Shown here: piece by piece, positions 30,776-42,100 of the stretch
Numbering within the stretch: the first letter of the stretch is position 1
How the letters are laid out: each line of letters opens with the position of its first letter
From: Monosiga brevicollis MX1
Lineage: Eukaryota; Opisthokonta; Choanoflagellata; Craspedida; Salpingoecidae
DNA length: 64,000 nt
Direction of reading: 5' to 3'
Assembly: GCF_000002865.3 (NCBI RefSeq)
Contig: NW_001865040.1
Location: 70,888-134,887, forward strand
Translations under genes and position numbers: made by a program
The notes under the pieces: model-generated
What the model was told of the DNA's origin: nothing
Database searches by the model: none
Seen by the model: only the letters and a program-made list of their open reading frames with translations

Positions 30776-33700
30776 TTATTCTCTTTCTCCGAGGAGCCGC
30801 GGCTCTATAGACTCGAATGTGGTTTGCATGCGCAAAGTACTCGTTGCCATACGCCTGGCTTCAAGGCGAATTTGCGCCCGCAGATCCTATGAGATTTGGG
30901 GTAACAACAGGCTCATAAGAAGTGGTTGCACTGATCCAGGTGTAGGAAAAAATAGGACCCAGCGCACACAACGTACCTCCAAGATTGCAGAGGCTTGAGA
31001 GCTGCCGCCCTGTTTGATGCGATGGGCCTTTTTCGCGTCCCGCTCACCGCTTTCAGCAACTGACTTCTCGGAGGGAAAGGAAGGGGTGGAAGGGTGTTGC
31101 GTTGTTAATAAGGACCAAGCAGACGTTTCAGCCTCCAGCTGAGCGGTCAGTGCCTGTAGTTTTTCCTGCCATGCAGGCATGACTTTCTTGGCCAACTTGC
31201 ATGGCTGCTGCTCATTCTGCTCAACGCTTTCAGCGCCTGCGAGCAAAGTGCGCTTATTGCTCATGTGGCCAGTGGAAGGCGAGGCAACGGAGGTGGGACC
31301 CATCGTGTCCACCTCTGTCTCGAGAAGAGGAAGGGGCGACAGGCTCGGCGCCACGAACGGAGGTGGCTCAAAAGCGTGAGCCAGAACTTTCCGGACTGCG
31401 GACTGCAGCACAGTTGCCAATTCCCGCGGTACTAGAGCCTCGGCTTCGCGCAGGTGGTTACAGAGCATTGATAAACCTTGTTCCGGGGACTGAGCCACAC
31501 TCGTGGCGCATGCCTGCACCATGGCGTCGTGACTAGCCGAACTGCCATTGTACTCCTCAAGACATTTCAAGACTCCTGCCTTTATGATCTTGAGATGACT
31601 GGCCTCAACAGGCATGTCCCCGGCCTCTTGAAGAACCACACGCTCGAGAAGTGGACCAACTCCCACCTAAATTACGACGTTCAAGATGCAGAAACAATCA
31701 AGGGTGACGGGGCGTGGCATTTTGGACAGCGCAAAGCCGTAGAAGAGATGATTTTGCAATGGAGATGACTGCAACGTACCGCGGGCACAGCCGAGTCGGC
31801 AGCCTGAGCGCTGCTAGCACAAAAAGTAAGGCAGTCTTCACGATATGCCTGGCATACACGAGCAGGGCGGGTTACACATCAGTAAAAGTCTGTTGAAAAA
31901 GCAACATCGTATTCGTGCAATCAGCAAAACGGTTGAAGGCGGCTTAAGGGTATGCACCTGTAAGGAATCAGCTGAGGGCAATTCCATGGTAAAGAAACCC
32001 CTCAAGGCCCATCGGCGACCAGTCGCCATGAAACTCTGGCGAAGTTTGCTGGACAAATCCGGCGGCAACACCAAGCACGGTTGCGACTCCACAACAGCCA
32101 CAAGCTCGTTCAGAGCAGGCTGGAGGGCCCATGCAGTTTGAGCGTCATCCAGTAGCACCAGAGCGGTCATAAACTGTTCCGGCAGTCGCTCGGCCACTTC
32201 GTAGGGCAGATATTCGCCTCGAGCCACGCGCACCACGTGTACTTCCGCACAAGCACGCGTGTGCACTGTCGATGTGCTCACCGAGTAACTTGCTGCATCA
32301 TCCTGAAATGCCACCTGGGCCAAGGGCTGCTGTAGCATATTGACGGTGGCTGCAAAGCGAGGATCGGCATTCCGCATACCCTTTGCGGTGGCATCAATGA
32401 CCAGCAAGCGGAGTACCCGAAAAGCTCTCTCCTGGGCTGCTGTGACACGACGGCATGCTTCGAACCATGGCAGAGCGGAGCGGAGCGAAGCAGCAATGTC
32501 GTCTGGTGTTGACTGCTGCGCAGGAACCACTGCATTGACATCATACCGAGGCACATAGCTCGGGGCCTTTGAGGCATCTAGTTGGAGTAAACCGTGTCAG
32601 TAAGTTTCTGCTTGCCAAACAAGGCGCAGCAGCCGGCCAGTTGTCATGCACATACCATAGCTTGCCGTGGGAACAACAGGTCCTTCACGACAACGACGAC
32701 GCTGACGAAGCAGATAACGCCATAGACGCAGACTACGAGCTTGCACATATCGACTATGGTTCCCACAAATCAAAGACAATATCGAATCAACTCGCGTGGC
32801 AACAGGGAAAAAAAATAAAACAATAAGAACATATGGAAAAAAAAAAAAAAAAAGACAAAAAAAGGGCAAGTCGAGAAGCAAGAGCAGACTTGACAAAATT
32901 AAAAAGCTGCTCGAGCAAGAACAGACACGACGCGAGCGAAAAAGCATACCTATAAAAGGCGTCAAGCTCTTGCTCGCGTTGCTGAAAATGAGCAGTCACC
33001 TCCACGCCAATGGAGTGGACGGACTCGGTCAGAACATCCTTCACGAGGTGCGTGGTCACAAGCTCAGCTTCCTCACTACGCACACGAGCGCGCATGGCTT
33101 TGAGCTTGGATTCTTGCTCCTGGCGTTTCGCTTCTGCAGCGCGCTGCCGTGCCTCTTTTGCCTGAGCTTCCTTGGCTGCCTTGGCTGCGGCCAGCTTCTG
33201 GCGTTGCGCGGCTTCAGCACTGGAAGCCGCATCGACCTTGGATGTGTCTGTGCGTTCTGGGGTGGCAGCAGGCAGCTCTTTGCGTGAACTGGAGGCAGGC
33301 ATGTCGGCCTTGATCGGCGAAGAGGCAGCCGTAGCCTCAGGTTTGCTTGCGCTTGAGCTGGCAGACTTGCTTGCTTCAATTTGAGACACTCTGGCCCCAC
33401 CAGCGGCGGCCTTTGGTGTGGGTGACTTTGAAGCGACTCGGCCAGTCGCGGCATTTTTGCGTGGTGGCTGCGGTGGCTGCGGCGCCTTGGAGGCCACCAA
33501 TGGAGTCAATCCAGAGGATGATGTAGTGCTGGCTTTTGGGGCAAGCTGGCTGGCCTTGGATGAGGGCTTACCCACCGTCTGCATTGCCGTGGTTCCACGT
33601 GGAGCTACAGCCACCTTGGTTTGCAGAGTGTTTGGGCCCCTGGAAGCCATGGCAGGGCGCTTCGTTGCGGGCACGGCGTCGACAAAGAGCGTATAAGCAC

Positions 33701-36700
33701 CGCGAAAGCTGTCGTGGACCGAATGGCGGCGAAAGTCAAAGTCCTGAACAGGGCTGTCAGGTCCACCAATGATCTGGGACAGATCAACGCCACGGCGTAG
33801 GCCGTCAATCCATTCAGCACGCATGACGGGTCGTGCCGAAGGCTCGGGCTGCGCGAGGTTGGCCATGGATGCCAAGCCTTGATCCGTCACGCTACAGCCA
33901 AATGCTTGTCCCAAGGTGCGAAGTTGCTCGACGTTGTCAAGGCCCAGGATGCGCACTAGCGTATCCGGGCCTGGGAACAATTTCCGATAACCTGAGCGAA
34001 TTTGAAACAAAGCGTCGAGCCGAACCTATGAACATTGCCAGCGGTACGGATTGAGCGGTTGGTAGTTTGACCAGCACAAGTAGACGTGAGAAGCCAAGGG
34101 GCGAGGGTACGAACCGCTTCAAAGTGGTGGGAGGCAATGCAAGCTTGGAGAAATGTGGCTTGGCGGAGGAGGCGAAAGAAGCGTGCGTGGTTGCACAAAG
34201 CAGATTTGCTGACATCGTCCTTGGCCCCGAGGTCAGTGATGGTGGCAAAGATGCGGATGGCGGCCTGAACGTGGGGGTCATGCTGCAAATGTTTGACTTT
34301 ACGAAGAATTGAGGGTTGACCCAGGTTGAGGAGGAGCTGGTAGGACATGAGCTCGCCTTCATTGGGCAGGGGCTCGCGGTCGCGAAGGTCTTTATAGTGC
34401 ATCTCAAGCATGCCGTAACTATCCTTGAGACGATCGTGGTTGAGCTTGCGATTTTGAATGAACTCGCGCGAGTTGGACATGTACCAATCAGCGAACAGGT
34501 GAAAGCGCACGCATTGTTCCAGCACGCGTAGCGAGGCTGTTGTGGTCAAGTTTTGCGTTTTGATGTCCTTGCGAAGAGCGCGTAGGCGATTCTCGAGAAA
34601 CTCGTACCAAACCGCCTGAGCCTTTCGGGTCGGGGGTGGGCCCGCATAGGCAGCGTCCATCACTTCCTTCATGAGGTAGCGCATGGTGAGCGTCAGGGTG
34701 CGTGGGGGCCGCAACGAGGACGGCGGTTCGGCGACCGAGTCGGCGGCCTCTTTACGATATTCCTTCACCATTCGACGATGGTCGGGCTTGCCGTTGCTCA
34801 TCTCTAGCTGCCACACATGGCCGTTGGTATCAGAACTGCCGCAATTTATGCGCGCGTAGCGTTCTAGTTCGGGGCACATGTCATTACACGTTCCTTCCAC
34901 ATACACGAACGTGTCTTCAAGACGGCGTCGCTGCAAAACGTCGCGTTCGCCCTGGTTTCGGGTTTCGAGCTGTTGCCGGATGCGGTCAAAGTCAGGTTCG
35001 ATGTAGGCTTGCAGTTGGTGTTGCAACGAAGGCAGCTGGGTCAGCTCATCGTTATCCTCGTTTTCAGCTTCAGCCATGTCCTCCACTTGGCCGTCAAAGC
35101 CATCGTGCACTGCATCATCCTCGCCCTCTTCATCATCAAGATCCTCTTCAGGTTGCTCGTCCACATCACTTCCTTCTTCGCCTTCCTGCGGCAGATCTTC
35201 CTGGTCGCCTGCAGTGGCCGCCGGTTCGCTTGACGGCTTTTTACCGAAGAGGCCGCCAAACGACGGGTGGGTGGAGGTTTGGCGCTGTCCTAAGAAACTT
35301 GTACCACGCTCATTTGTGGTTGATTGACCCAGGGAGGGTGCCTTTGCACTAGCACCAAAGAGACCACTTGGCACTTTGGATGAGACAGCTCCTGGCTTTG
35401 ATGCGTGCGCTGACTGCGCCTTGGCAGCAGGTGGGCTAGAAAGGCGCGCAAAGATCGAGCCACCTGCCCGTGGGACCACGCCTGAGACTGGCGCATCTGC
35501 CCCAAGGCCATTGGCCCCATCGGCCAAGTCCTGTTCCTCCTCCTCGGCTTGTTCTTCTTCTTCCACCTCATCTCTGTCGTCTCCATCATCCTGTTCATCA
35601 CCATAATCGCCCTCGTTCTCATCGCCATCCTCGTAGTCCTCGTCGTTCTCATCGCCATCCTCATAGTCCTGGTCGTTTTCATCACCATCCTCGAAGTCCT
35701 CGTCGTTCTGAACGCCATCCTCGTAGCCATCGTCGTTCTGATCGCCATCCTCGTAGTCATCGTCGTAGTTGTTATCATCCTGATTGTCATCGTAATTTTG
35801 GTCCTCCTGGTCGCCAACCTCGGTGTGTTGGCCTGAGGCATGACCAACACCCTTCACTTGACTGGTATTGAGGTCTAATGGCGCAGACGCTGGATCGCGA
35901 CCACCTAGACGTGCGAAAATGGAACCACGTTTTGGCCCAGCAGATGTGGCAGTGGGGTTGGGGGGCTGTAGAGTGCTTTTTTGAGAAGCATCAAAGGAGC
36001 GGGGCTGATCCCGGCTTTGTGTGGGTGGCAGTTGGGCCGAGGTGGCTACTGAGGAAATTGCCCCGCTGTTGCCAAAAGTGGGGGGCGCAGCACGAAAGGA
36101 TGAGGCTTGACCAAAGACACCTTGACCACCTGAGGACGAGGTCAGAGTGGCTTGAGGAGCACTGCCAAAAGGGGATGTTGAAGGCTGCGCGCCAAAAGGG
36201 GATGTGGAGGGCTGCGTGCCAAAGGGAGATGTGGATGGCTGCGCGCCAAATGGACTGGCTGGCTTCTTGTTTGGTCCCAGGGATGCGGGCGTAAAGCTGG
36301 AGGCAGGCTTGAAAGAGGAGGCCTGACCAAAGGGATTGGAAGAGCCACCACTACTACTGCTGCCAAAAGGACTGGAAGATGGGGGAAAGACCGCCGCGGT
36401 GGCACTGGGCGGGCTCGTGGGGCTCGGACTGGTCTCAGAATCAGCGTTGACGACCAGGACATTGGAGCGCTGGCGAGAATGATTGTGCCAATAGATGCGG
36501 AGTGTGGCGGGTTGATCTTGGCTCGGAACCAGAGCCGACGTTCCCTGCGATTTGGCCTGAAGAGCTTGATCGTGGGCGGCAAACTCGACAGTCGTGTAGG
36601 ATGGTCGCCAACTGAGGTTTTTGACCTAAAGGAAGTGCATTAAGACGGTATGTATTTCAGGGGCAGCCGCGCACAGTGGCAAAAGACTTTTAGAGCAAAG

Positions 36701-37186
36701 TCAGAGGACGAGCAAGCAATGAGATAGGAGACATCCGCAGAACCAACCGTGCCAAATTGCGCAAAGTGGGCGCGTAAGCTATGTTCGTTGTTGAGGGAGG
36801 GGTCGATTTTGGTCACATGCAACGTGCAATTGTTACTTTGATCGACCGGCGCGCTGTTGCCATGACTATGGCCACGACCCCGGCCGCGTGTGTTGGGGCC
36901 TTGTCCCCGGCTGCGTGAGGCTACACCACGACCGCGAAAAGAGGCGGCGCCCCCTCGTGCTCGTCCCCGACCCCGACCATGAGCCTGGGCTGTGCATGAG
37001 CAGAGTGCGAGCAGGGATTGAGACGACGCGTTTGACATCGCTCCTCGAGTCATTGGTGGGCTGAGCAGCCGAGACGATGCAGTGCGGACATGAAGCAGCG
37101 AGGGAGTGACAATGACGACTGGACGTACCCATAAATCCAAAGGCGGCGGCGGCGGCAGCAGCCGCTGGGTCGGTCGGGGCAGCCAT
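30776..37186 (-). CDS. MCM3AP: SAC3/GANP-type mRNA-export scaffold with RGG, RRM, FG and acidic regions
   Basis: The first exon 37186-37129 starts MAAPTDPAAAAAAAAFGFMG. Next comes an RGG-like region (HGRGRGRARGG...), then an RRM (CTLHVTKIDPSLNNEHSL, HFAQFGTVKVKNLSW; about 36830-36560), an FG segment with PFG repeats (36400-36130), an Asp/Glu-rich repeat block (35800-35560), and the SAC3 domain: GTCNDMCPELERYAR (near 34900-34850), LRPPRTLTLTMRYLM, AVWYEFLENRLRALRKDI, CVRFHLFADWYM and HARFFRLLRQATFLQACI. A Lys/Ala-rich helical region follows (33400-33000), then a C-terminal part I do not recognise, ending with exon 30890-30776 (DLRAQIRLEARRMA...). FG, RRM and SAC3 order matches GANP (MCM3AP), the TREX-2 scaffold that brings mRNPs to the nuclear pore. 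No MCM3-acetyltransferase-like region was identified, so only the N-terminal two-thirds is clearly GANP-like. Exon borders in 31000-32900 are partly inferred. Confidence 0.85.
35570..35790 (-). repeat. In-frame 30-base minisatellite coding an acidic D/E/Y/G tract
   Basis: About seven degenerate copies of a 30-base unit encode DYEDGDENDE-type decapeptides within the GANP-like protein. Units differ mainly by single-base changes that keep acidic residues. Length changes in steps of 30 bases would stay in frame. Confidence 0.85.
36165..36265 (-). repeat. In-frame 30-base tandem repeat coding FG nucleoporin-type decapeptides
   Basis: Three near-identical copies encode PFGAQPSTS / PFGTQPSTS / PFGAQPSTS in the FG region of the GANP-like protein. 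The near-identity of copies suggests recent amplification. Confidence 0.85.
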
Positions 37187-37662
37187 CCTTGTTCAGCTTG
37201 ATGTGCTCGGGCCCTGACCCGTCCGTCCGTCCGTCCGTCCGTCCGTCCGTGTGTCCGGGCCCAAAAAGTTGCAAAATTCACAACTGGTGTTTCAGCCACT
37301 CCAAGAAGTCCCGAATCTCCGCCAAGACCATGCTTCACACATCCTGCGAACAAGCTTACATTGGATAAAGTGTAATCCTCATCACACATTATTCAGCTCC
37401 ACCTCGCGCAATGTGCGATTTGCAGGCAAGACAACGCGGACTAAACCAAAAACATCAACAAAACAGTCAAAAGCCGGTGTAACGTTAGGAACTGGTTGTC
37501 AGCCTCGTGGGTGGTGGGCTCACGAAATGGCATCGCGCTCTTGCCTTCGCCCTCGCCGTCGCCGTCGCCGACTTGGTTGATGTGATGGACTGATAATGAA
37601 GGAAAGGGACGAGGTAGATCTTCTTTCATGACTGGCGCGATGGCATCGGCTGGCTGCATTGT
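37187..37662. other. GANP upstream region with (GTCC)n microsatellite
   Basis: 476 bases upstream of the GANP-like ATG. A (GTCC)n run of about 30 bases (37221-37250) begins 34 bases upstream of the ATG, so it is likely in the 5'UTR. A 72-codon minus-strand frame at 37659-37441 (MQPADAIAPVMKEDL...) is open, but has no feature that would support it as a gene. Confidence 0.6.
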
Positions 37663-38011
37663 CTAGCATCGCGAAATGCAGTCCCGAGTGACCAGGTCAT
37701 CCATCAGCTCAGCTTGAGCATCTCGATCCAGTGAAATTGCCCTGTCCCATAACTGTCTGTAAGCCTGGTGCGTGTATGATAAGGCCTGAGGGCCGCGCAC
37801 CTGCCGGCACAGTCGACGCCCATCGCCGCGACTTGGATTGAACCCATGCTCAAGAGGGTACGAGGCGGGATACGGTTTATCGTTTTCTACCTTGGCGATC
37901 TGGGCCAGGGTCTGATGCCGGTGTCCCGTGGACAAGTTGACTCAAGTTGTCCCCCCTCGGCACAGTAGACCGCCTTTTGAGCCGTCTCAATAGCTTTCCA
38001 ATGTCAGCCAT
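37663..38011 (-). CDS. Possible small protein gene, unrecognised
   Basis: A tentative three-exon model: ATG 38011 (MADIGKLLRRLKRRST), a short middle piece (TLAQIAK, acceptor CATCAG, donor GCCAAG|GTAGAA near 37892) and a final exon from an acceptor near 37758 (AYRQLWDRAISLDRDAQAEL...ISRC) stopping at 37665-37663. The last exon has the look of a helical protein, and a good CACCAG acceptor precedes it. The first intron would be only about 52 bases with a weak GTGCCG donor. About 73 residues in total, with no family recognised. It may instead be part of a longer gene or not a gene. Confidence 0.3.
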
Positions 38012-38303
38012 CACCACCGACAGCACAGTCCTTTCAATGCATACAAGCCTCAACAGGCCAGCCTTTTTGACTTGTGCACCCCCTGGCTCCATTGGGTCCC
38101 CCCCCCCCCTCTGTCGCTCTGCCGCTCTGCTGCGTCGCCCCCCTGTCTGCTTGCCCCGGCTGAAAAAAGAACCCCCTCTCAAACTTCCTCTCCCTCTCTC
38201 TCTCAAACTCTCTCAAACTCTCTCTCAAAACATCTCCCTCTTCTCTCTCTTCTCTCTCTTCTCTCTCTTCTCTCTCTTCTCTCTATTCTCTCTCAAACTC
38301 TCT

Positions 38304-38334
<31 letters not shown>

Positions 38335-38385
38335 AAGCTCTCTCTCTCTCTCAAGCTCTCTCTCTCTCTCTCAAGCTCTCTCTCT

Positions 38386-38424
<39 letters not shown>

Positions 38425-39148
38425 TTGTGTCCACACACACACACACACAAATTGGTGCAACTGCCAAAAGAGAGAGGGCGCGCGTTTTCATTTTTACGGA
38501 TTGTGTAAGCGGACGACGACGGGGTCTGCGCGCCGTCACCTCTGTGCTGTGGTGGCATTGAGGGCTGGTCGGTTGGTTTGGGCCGTTGTTGTTGGGTTGG
38601 AAGGAGCTGTTGTGGGGGTCGGCATCGAGGTGAGTCTGGGCCCTGCTTTCGTGTTTCTTGATTTGGATCGTCAGAGCGAGGCTGCGGCACATGCATGCAC
38701 TCGGCACTTCAGACGGAAAAAAAAAAGGACGCGCCGACAGCTCTTTGCACCGCCCTGTTCCCCAGCTACATGTCCCCTTGTACACTTCTCACTTCTTCTT
38801 TTGCCTCGTGCTGCCCGCCATCCAACTTTCTGGGCTGGCAGAAGAGACCGTGCGCTGCCGAAGCTGCATCCGCTTCTCAGTAGTCAGTTGTGTGACGCCT
38901 CTTTCGCTGTCCACTGCCTGCCCTACGACTCGGCACCAACTAAACTTCTTCATGTGTCCTTGGATGCTGTGTGGCAGGGACAACAAAGGCTCGTCACACA
39001 CTGCAGCATCCCACCCCCTTGTCTGTGCTTGTGGGTTTTTGCTGCCAATCCGCTGGAACAACTGGCCGCTGCCCACCCCAAGTTTTTTTTGGGGGGGAAA
39101 AAAAAGGCGCTTGGCGCATCTGCCTCGCTTTGGTTTGTCAACTGCGTC
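38012..39148. other. Upstream region of the large ankyrin gene, CT-rich
   Basis: 1.1 kb without a supported gene. It contains a C run (38098-38109), a long interrupted CT block (38180-38427) followed by (CA)n (38433-38449), an A run at 38707-38717, and TTTTTTTTGGGGGGGGAAAA-type homopolymer steps at 39083-39106. Splice-like donors (38632) suggest that 5'UTR exons may lie here. The CT block is sense-oriented to the plus-strand gene. Confidence 0.65.
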
Positions 39149-42100
39149 ATGGCCTATACGGTAAGAGTGAGCTGGCTAGAGAACCAGCTTTAAACTTCCC
39201 CCTGCCTTTCTGATGCATGTGTACCCACACAACATGCCCTGCCCCATCCACCGAACTCGCTCGTTATTTCCAAGCTGAGCAAAAGTCAAAAAGGCTACCC
39301 TGCAGTCGTAAATCATCCTTTCTGTCCCCACCTGTGTTGCCGTGGTCAGGATGCTCACTCTTTGCCTCACTGCTTCATCGCCTCTGTTATCCAACGCCCC
39401 AGGGGTCCAACGGGCTCAACGCCGCGTCGTTTGCCATGGCGCAAGGCGACGTGGCCTCCATGTCTAGCTACTTCCCACCCTCGGAAGATTTTTTTGATGA
39501 GGTGCTCATCTTCTTGCCATCACATCCCCAGTGTTTTGCCTTGCTGAGCTTCTTCTCTCAGCTTTTTACTCATGCCCCGGCGTCCAATCCATCAGTATGG
39601 CTCCTTCACGGATTTGCTCAATGATGGTAAACCACTACAAGGGTTTGATAACCTTCTCGGCACAAAGTTGGTCGCTTGTGCCCAGACCCACCGCGTTCAG
39701 GCGTGAATGACGTCTCGTCTTGGCTGCTGCTCCATTGCTAAGCCGATGCCTGCAGACGCACGCGCGGGGCATGTATCAGACACCGAGCATGTTTTGCAGC
39801 ACACGGACTCACTCGTTTGTCCGGAACTTTGCCCTTTGTGGTACTCAGACCCCCGGTACCCACCACCGACGATTTTGGTTACATCGGCGCGGAGCATGGT
39901 ACGTTGATCCTCCGGTAAACCCAGCTGCCTGGCATCGCCGCACGGCTCATTGTCTCTCTCAAATCCGCAATGCAGCTCTTCGAGCATACAACGATGAAGA
40001 CTCCACACCAGCTGCTGGTGACCAAGCCGGGTCGGCCCAGCAAGGCTATCATTTGGTGCGAGTGCGGCACATGCTATTGTATTGACAAACCCCAAACCCC
40101 CGCTTTTGTGCCAAGGGCGCACTCTCATTCCTCGTATGGGTCTCTAACCCTACAATGCGAATGTGCACCGCCCTCACTCACAGGAACAATATCACCGCCA
40201 AGCCGAATCAATTGGACTTCAACCGCTTGATGGGTAGGTTTTATGATTCATTTCGGCCTAGGCCTTCGGACAACCACACCAACTCTTGCACTCACAGCCG
40301 ATATGGCACGTTTTCCTTTCATTGTCCTTTCCGTAACTTTTCTTAGCTTGAGTGCCACCGACCTCGGTGATGCAGATATTAACGATACCTATTCCATTCC
40401 GTCACAATTGGCTGGAGGTACAGCTCTGGGTGAGTGCCACCAACCTTTCCATCCAGCCTTATCACACGAGGATCCTTTCTCTTCGGCCCGACCTCGCGAA
40501 ACCCCTTTTCAACTCATCCTCTGTTTTTTTTTTCTGTGCTTTTGTTTGGTCTGTTGCACAGCCTCTCTGGACCAACTGCCGGGCAGCGTTTTGTCCTCAA
40601 ACACAGGTGGCCTTGAGGCTTTGCAACGAGCTGCCAGCACTGCTTTCCCCTCTGGTACAGACATTCCCGTGCCTGACATTTCCAAGGGCAAAGTCAAACG
40701 TGAACCCGCCGAGGCTGTGGTACGTTGAATCAAAAGCCCACCCATTCAATTCAGGGTGCCTTGCTTCTTTCATCTGATGGCTGTTGCTGGCGGGTGCTGT
40801 TGTTGCTGTCATTGTCGGCCTGCTCCTTCTTTTATAACCATTGTTCTTCTCTCCTCTTAATTGCCCCTGTTTTTGCCATGGATGCCCGGGTATTGCATCC
40901 GTTTCCATCGATGCTGGATCATCTGACTGCACATGTCCCTTACATGTCGGTTCACAGGGCCACCCTGCTGCTAAATCAGCACACCTGGCTATGGGCCACC
41001 CTCTGGGTTCAGACGATCGGCTACCGCAGAAGCGGTCCACCATGGCCCGCGGCGTGCAACGAGGCGTTGAAGCCACCAATGCTTCACGAAAACTGTACGT
41101 CTTTCGCCCCCAGCTTTCCACAGCTTCCTTTTACAGCGTATCCGGTCAGTCTGACAAGCTTGCATGTGGATGCTGCTCTGGGACCCATAAAGGTGTGCCA
41201 TTTGGCTCAACTCGGACGACATCAACCAGTGCCGTTTTGCCGTGAAAAACGATGAAAAGGCCGACAATCGTATCCTGTCCAACGTTCAATCCCAGGGCTA
41301 CGTCGAGTACAAGGCACGGTATTGTAAGAAGCGGGGCCAATCGAGTGGCTATGGAAGCTTTCATGTGGCCTTTTTGCCGGTGGAGCGAGCCATTTATCCT
41401 CTGCAGCGCCTGGGCGCAGAGGAGTCGCAGCATATTCCGGCACCGGTAGACGATGCCGTTCTTTACGACGACCAAGTCAATGTGGAAAACTTTGAGCGCG
41501 TCATTATCACGGTCCGGCTTTATCAAAGTTACCGTGGCAGCTATCCCACGCGTGTGTATCGGTTTAGCGAGGACGAAGAATACCAGCAGCTCTTTGTGTC
41601 CGGCTGGCAAGACGCCACTATGATGGTGCGCAACGGCATTGACGGCATTACAGTTGAAGCTGACGAGAGTGGTGATTGCATCCACTACATCGTGCACAAG
41701 CGCAGCTTGTTGGAGCAGTTCAACTCGGAGAAGGGCATCCATTTTCCCTGTCCCATCCCTGCCTCCCCCGAAAAAATGAACGACATTGGCATGCTGCGCA
41801 TGCAAGTCTCCGTTACCTTTTACCTGCGCGACTCAACCCCCTCGCCCGATGCGCGATTCGTGCAGCAAGGGCTTGAAATGAACGTGTGGTTGCGCATCAA
41901 AATTGTCCAGCAGCTGTCGGGGCGCAAAAAGCGCTATGCTTTCATGCGCTTGGACGACGATGATGAGTATGACGATGCGACGCCCTTGGCTTGCCTTCCA
42001 CCCCGTCCTTTGGTCAAGCCCATTGACATGGACGGTGGCAGTTTTGTCCGGTATACCGTTGGGTCCGAGGGTATTCGGGGTAATTCGGTCGTGCACATGT

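Noticed and set aside
35290-35850. 186-codon Met/Arg/Thr-rich frame on the minus strand and hydrophobic plus-strand frames at the same place
   Set aside because: They are alternative frames of the acidic minisatellite in the GANP-like gene, whose SAC3 frame runs continuously through it.
37441-37659. Small minus-strand frame MQPADAIAPVMKEDL...
   Set aside because: 72 codons with no recognised feature, no upstream sense CT tract and no conserved-looking motif; it may be part of the GANP promoter or of the doubtful small gene upstream.
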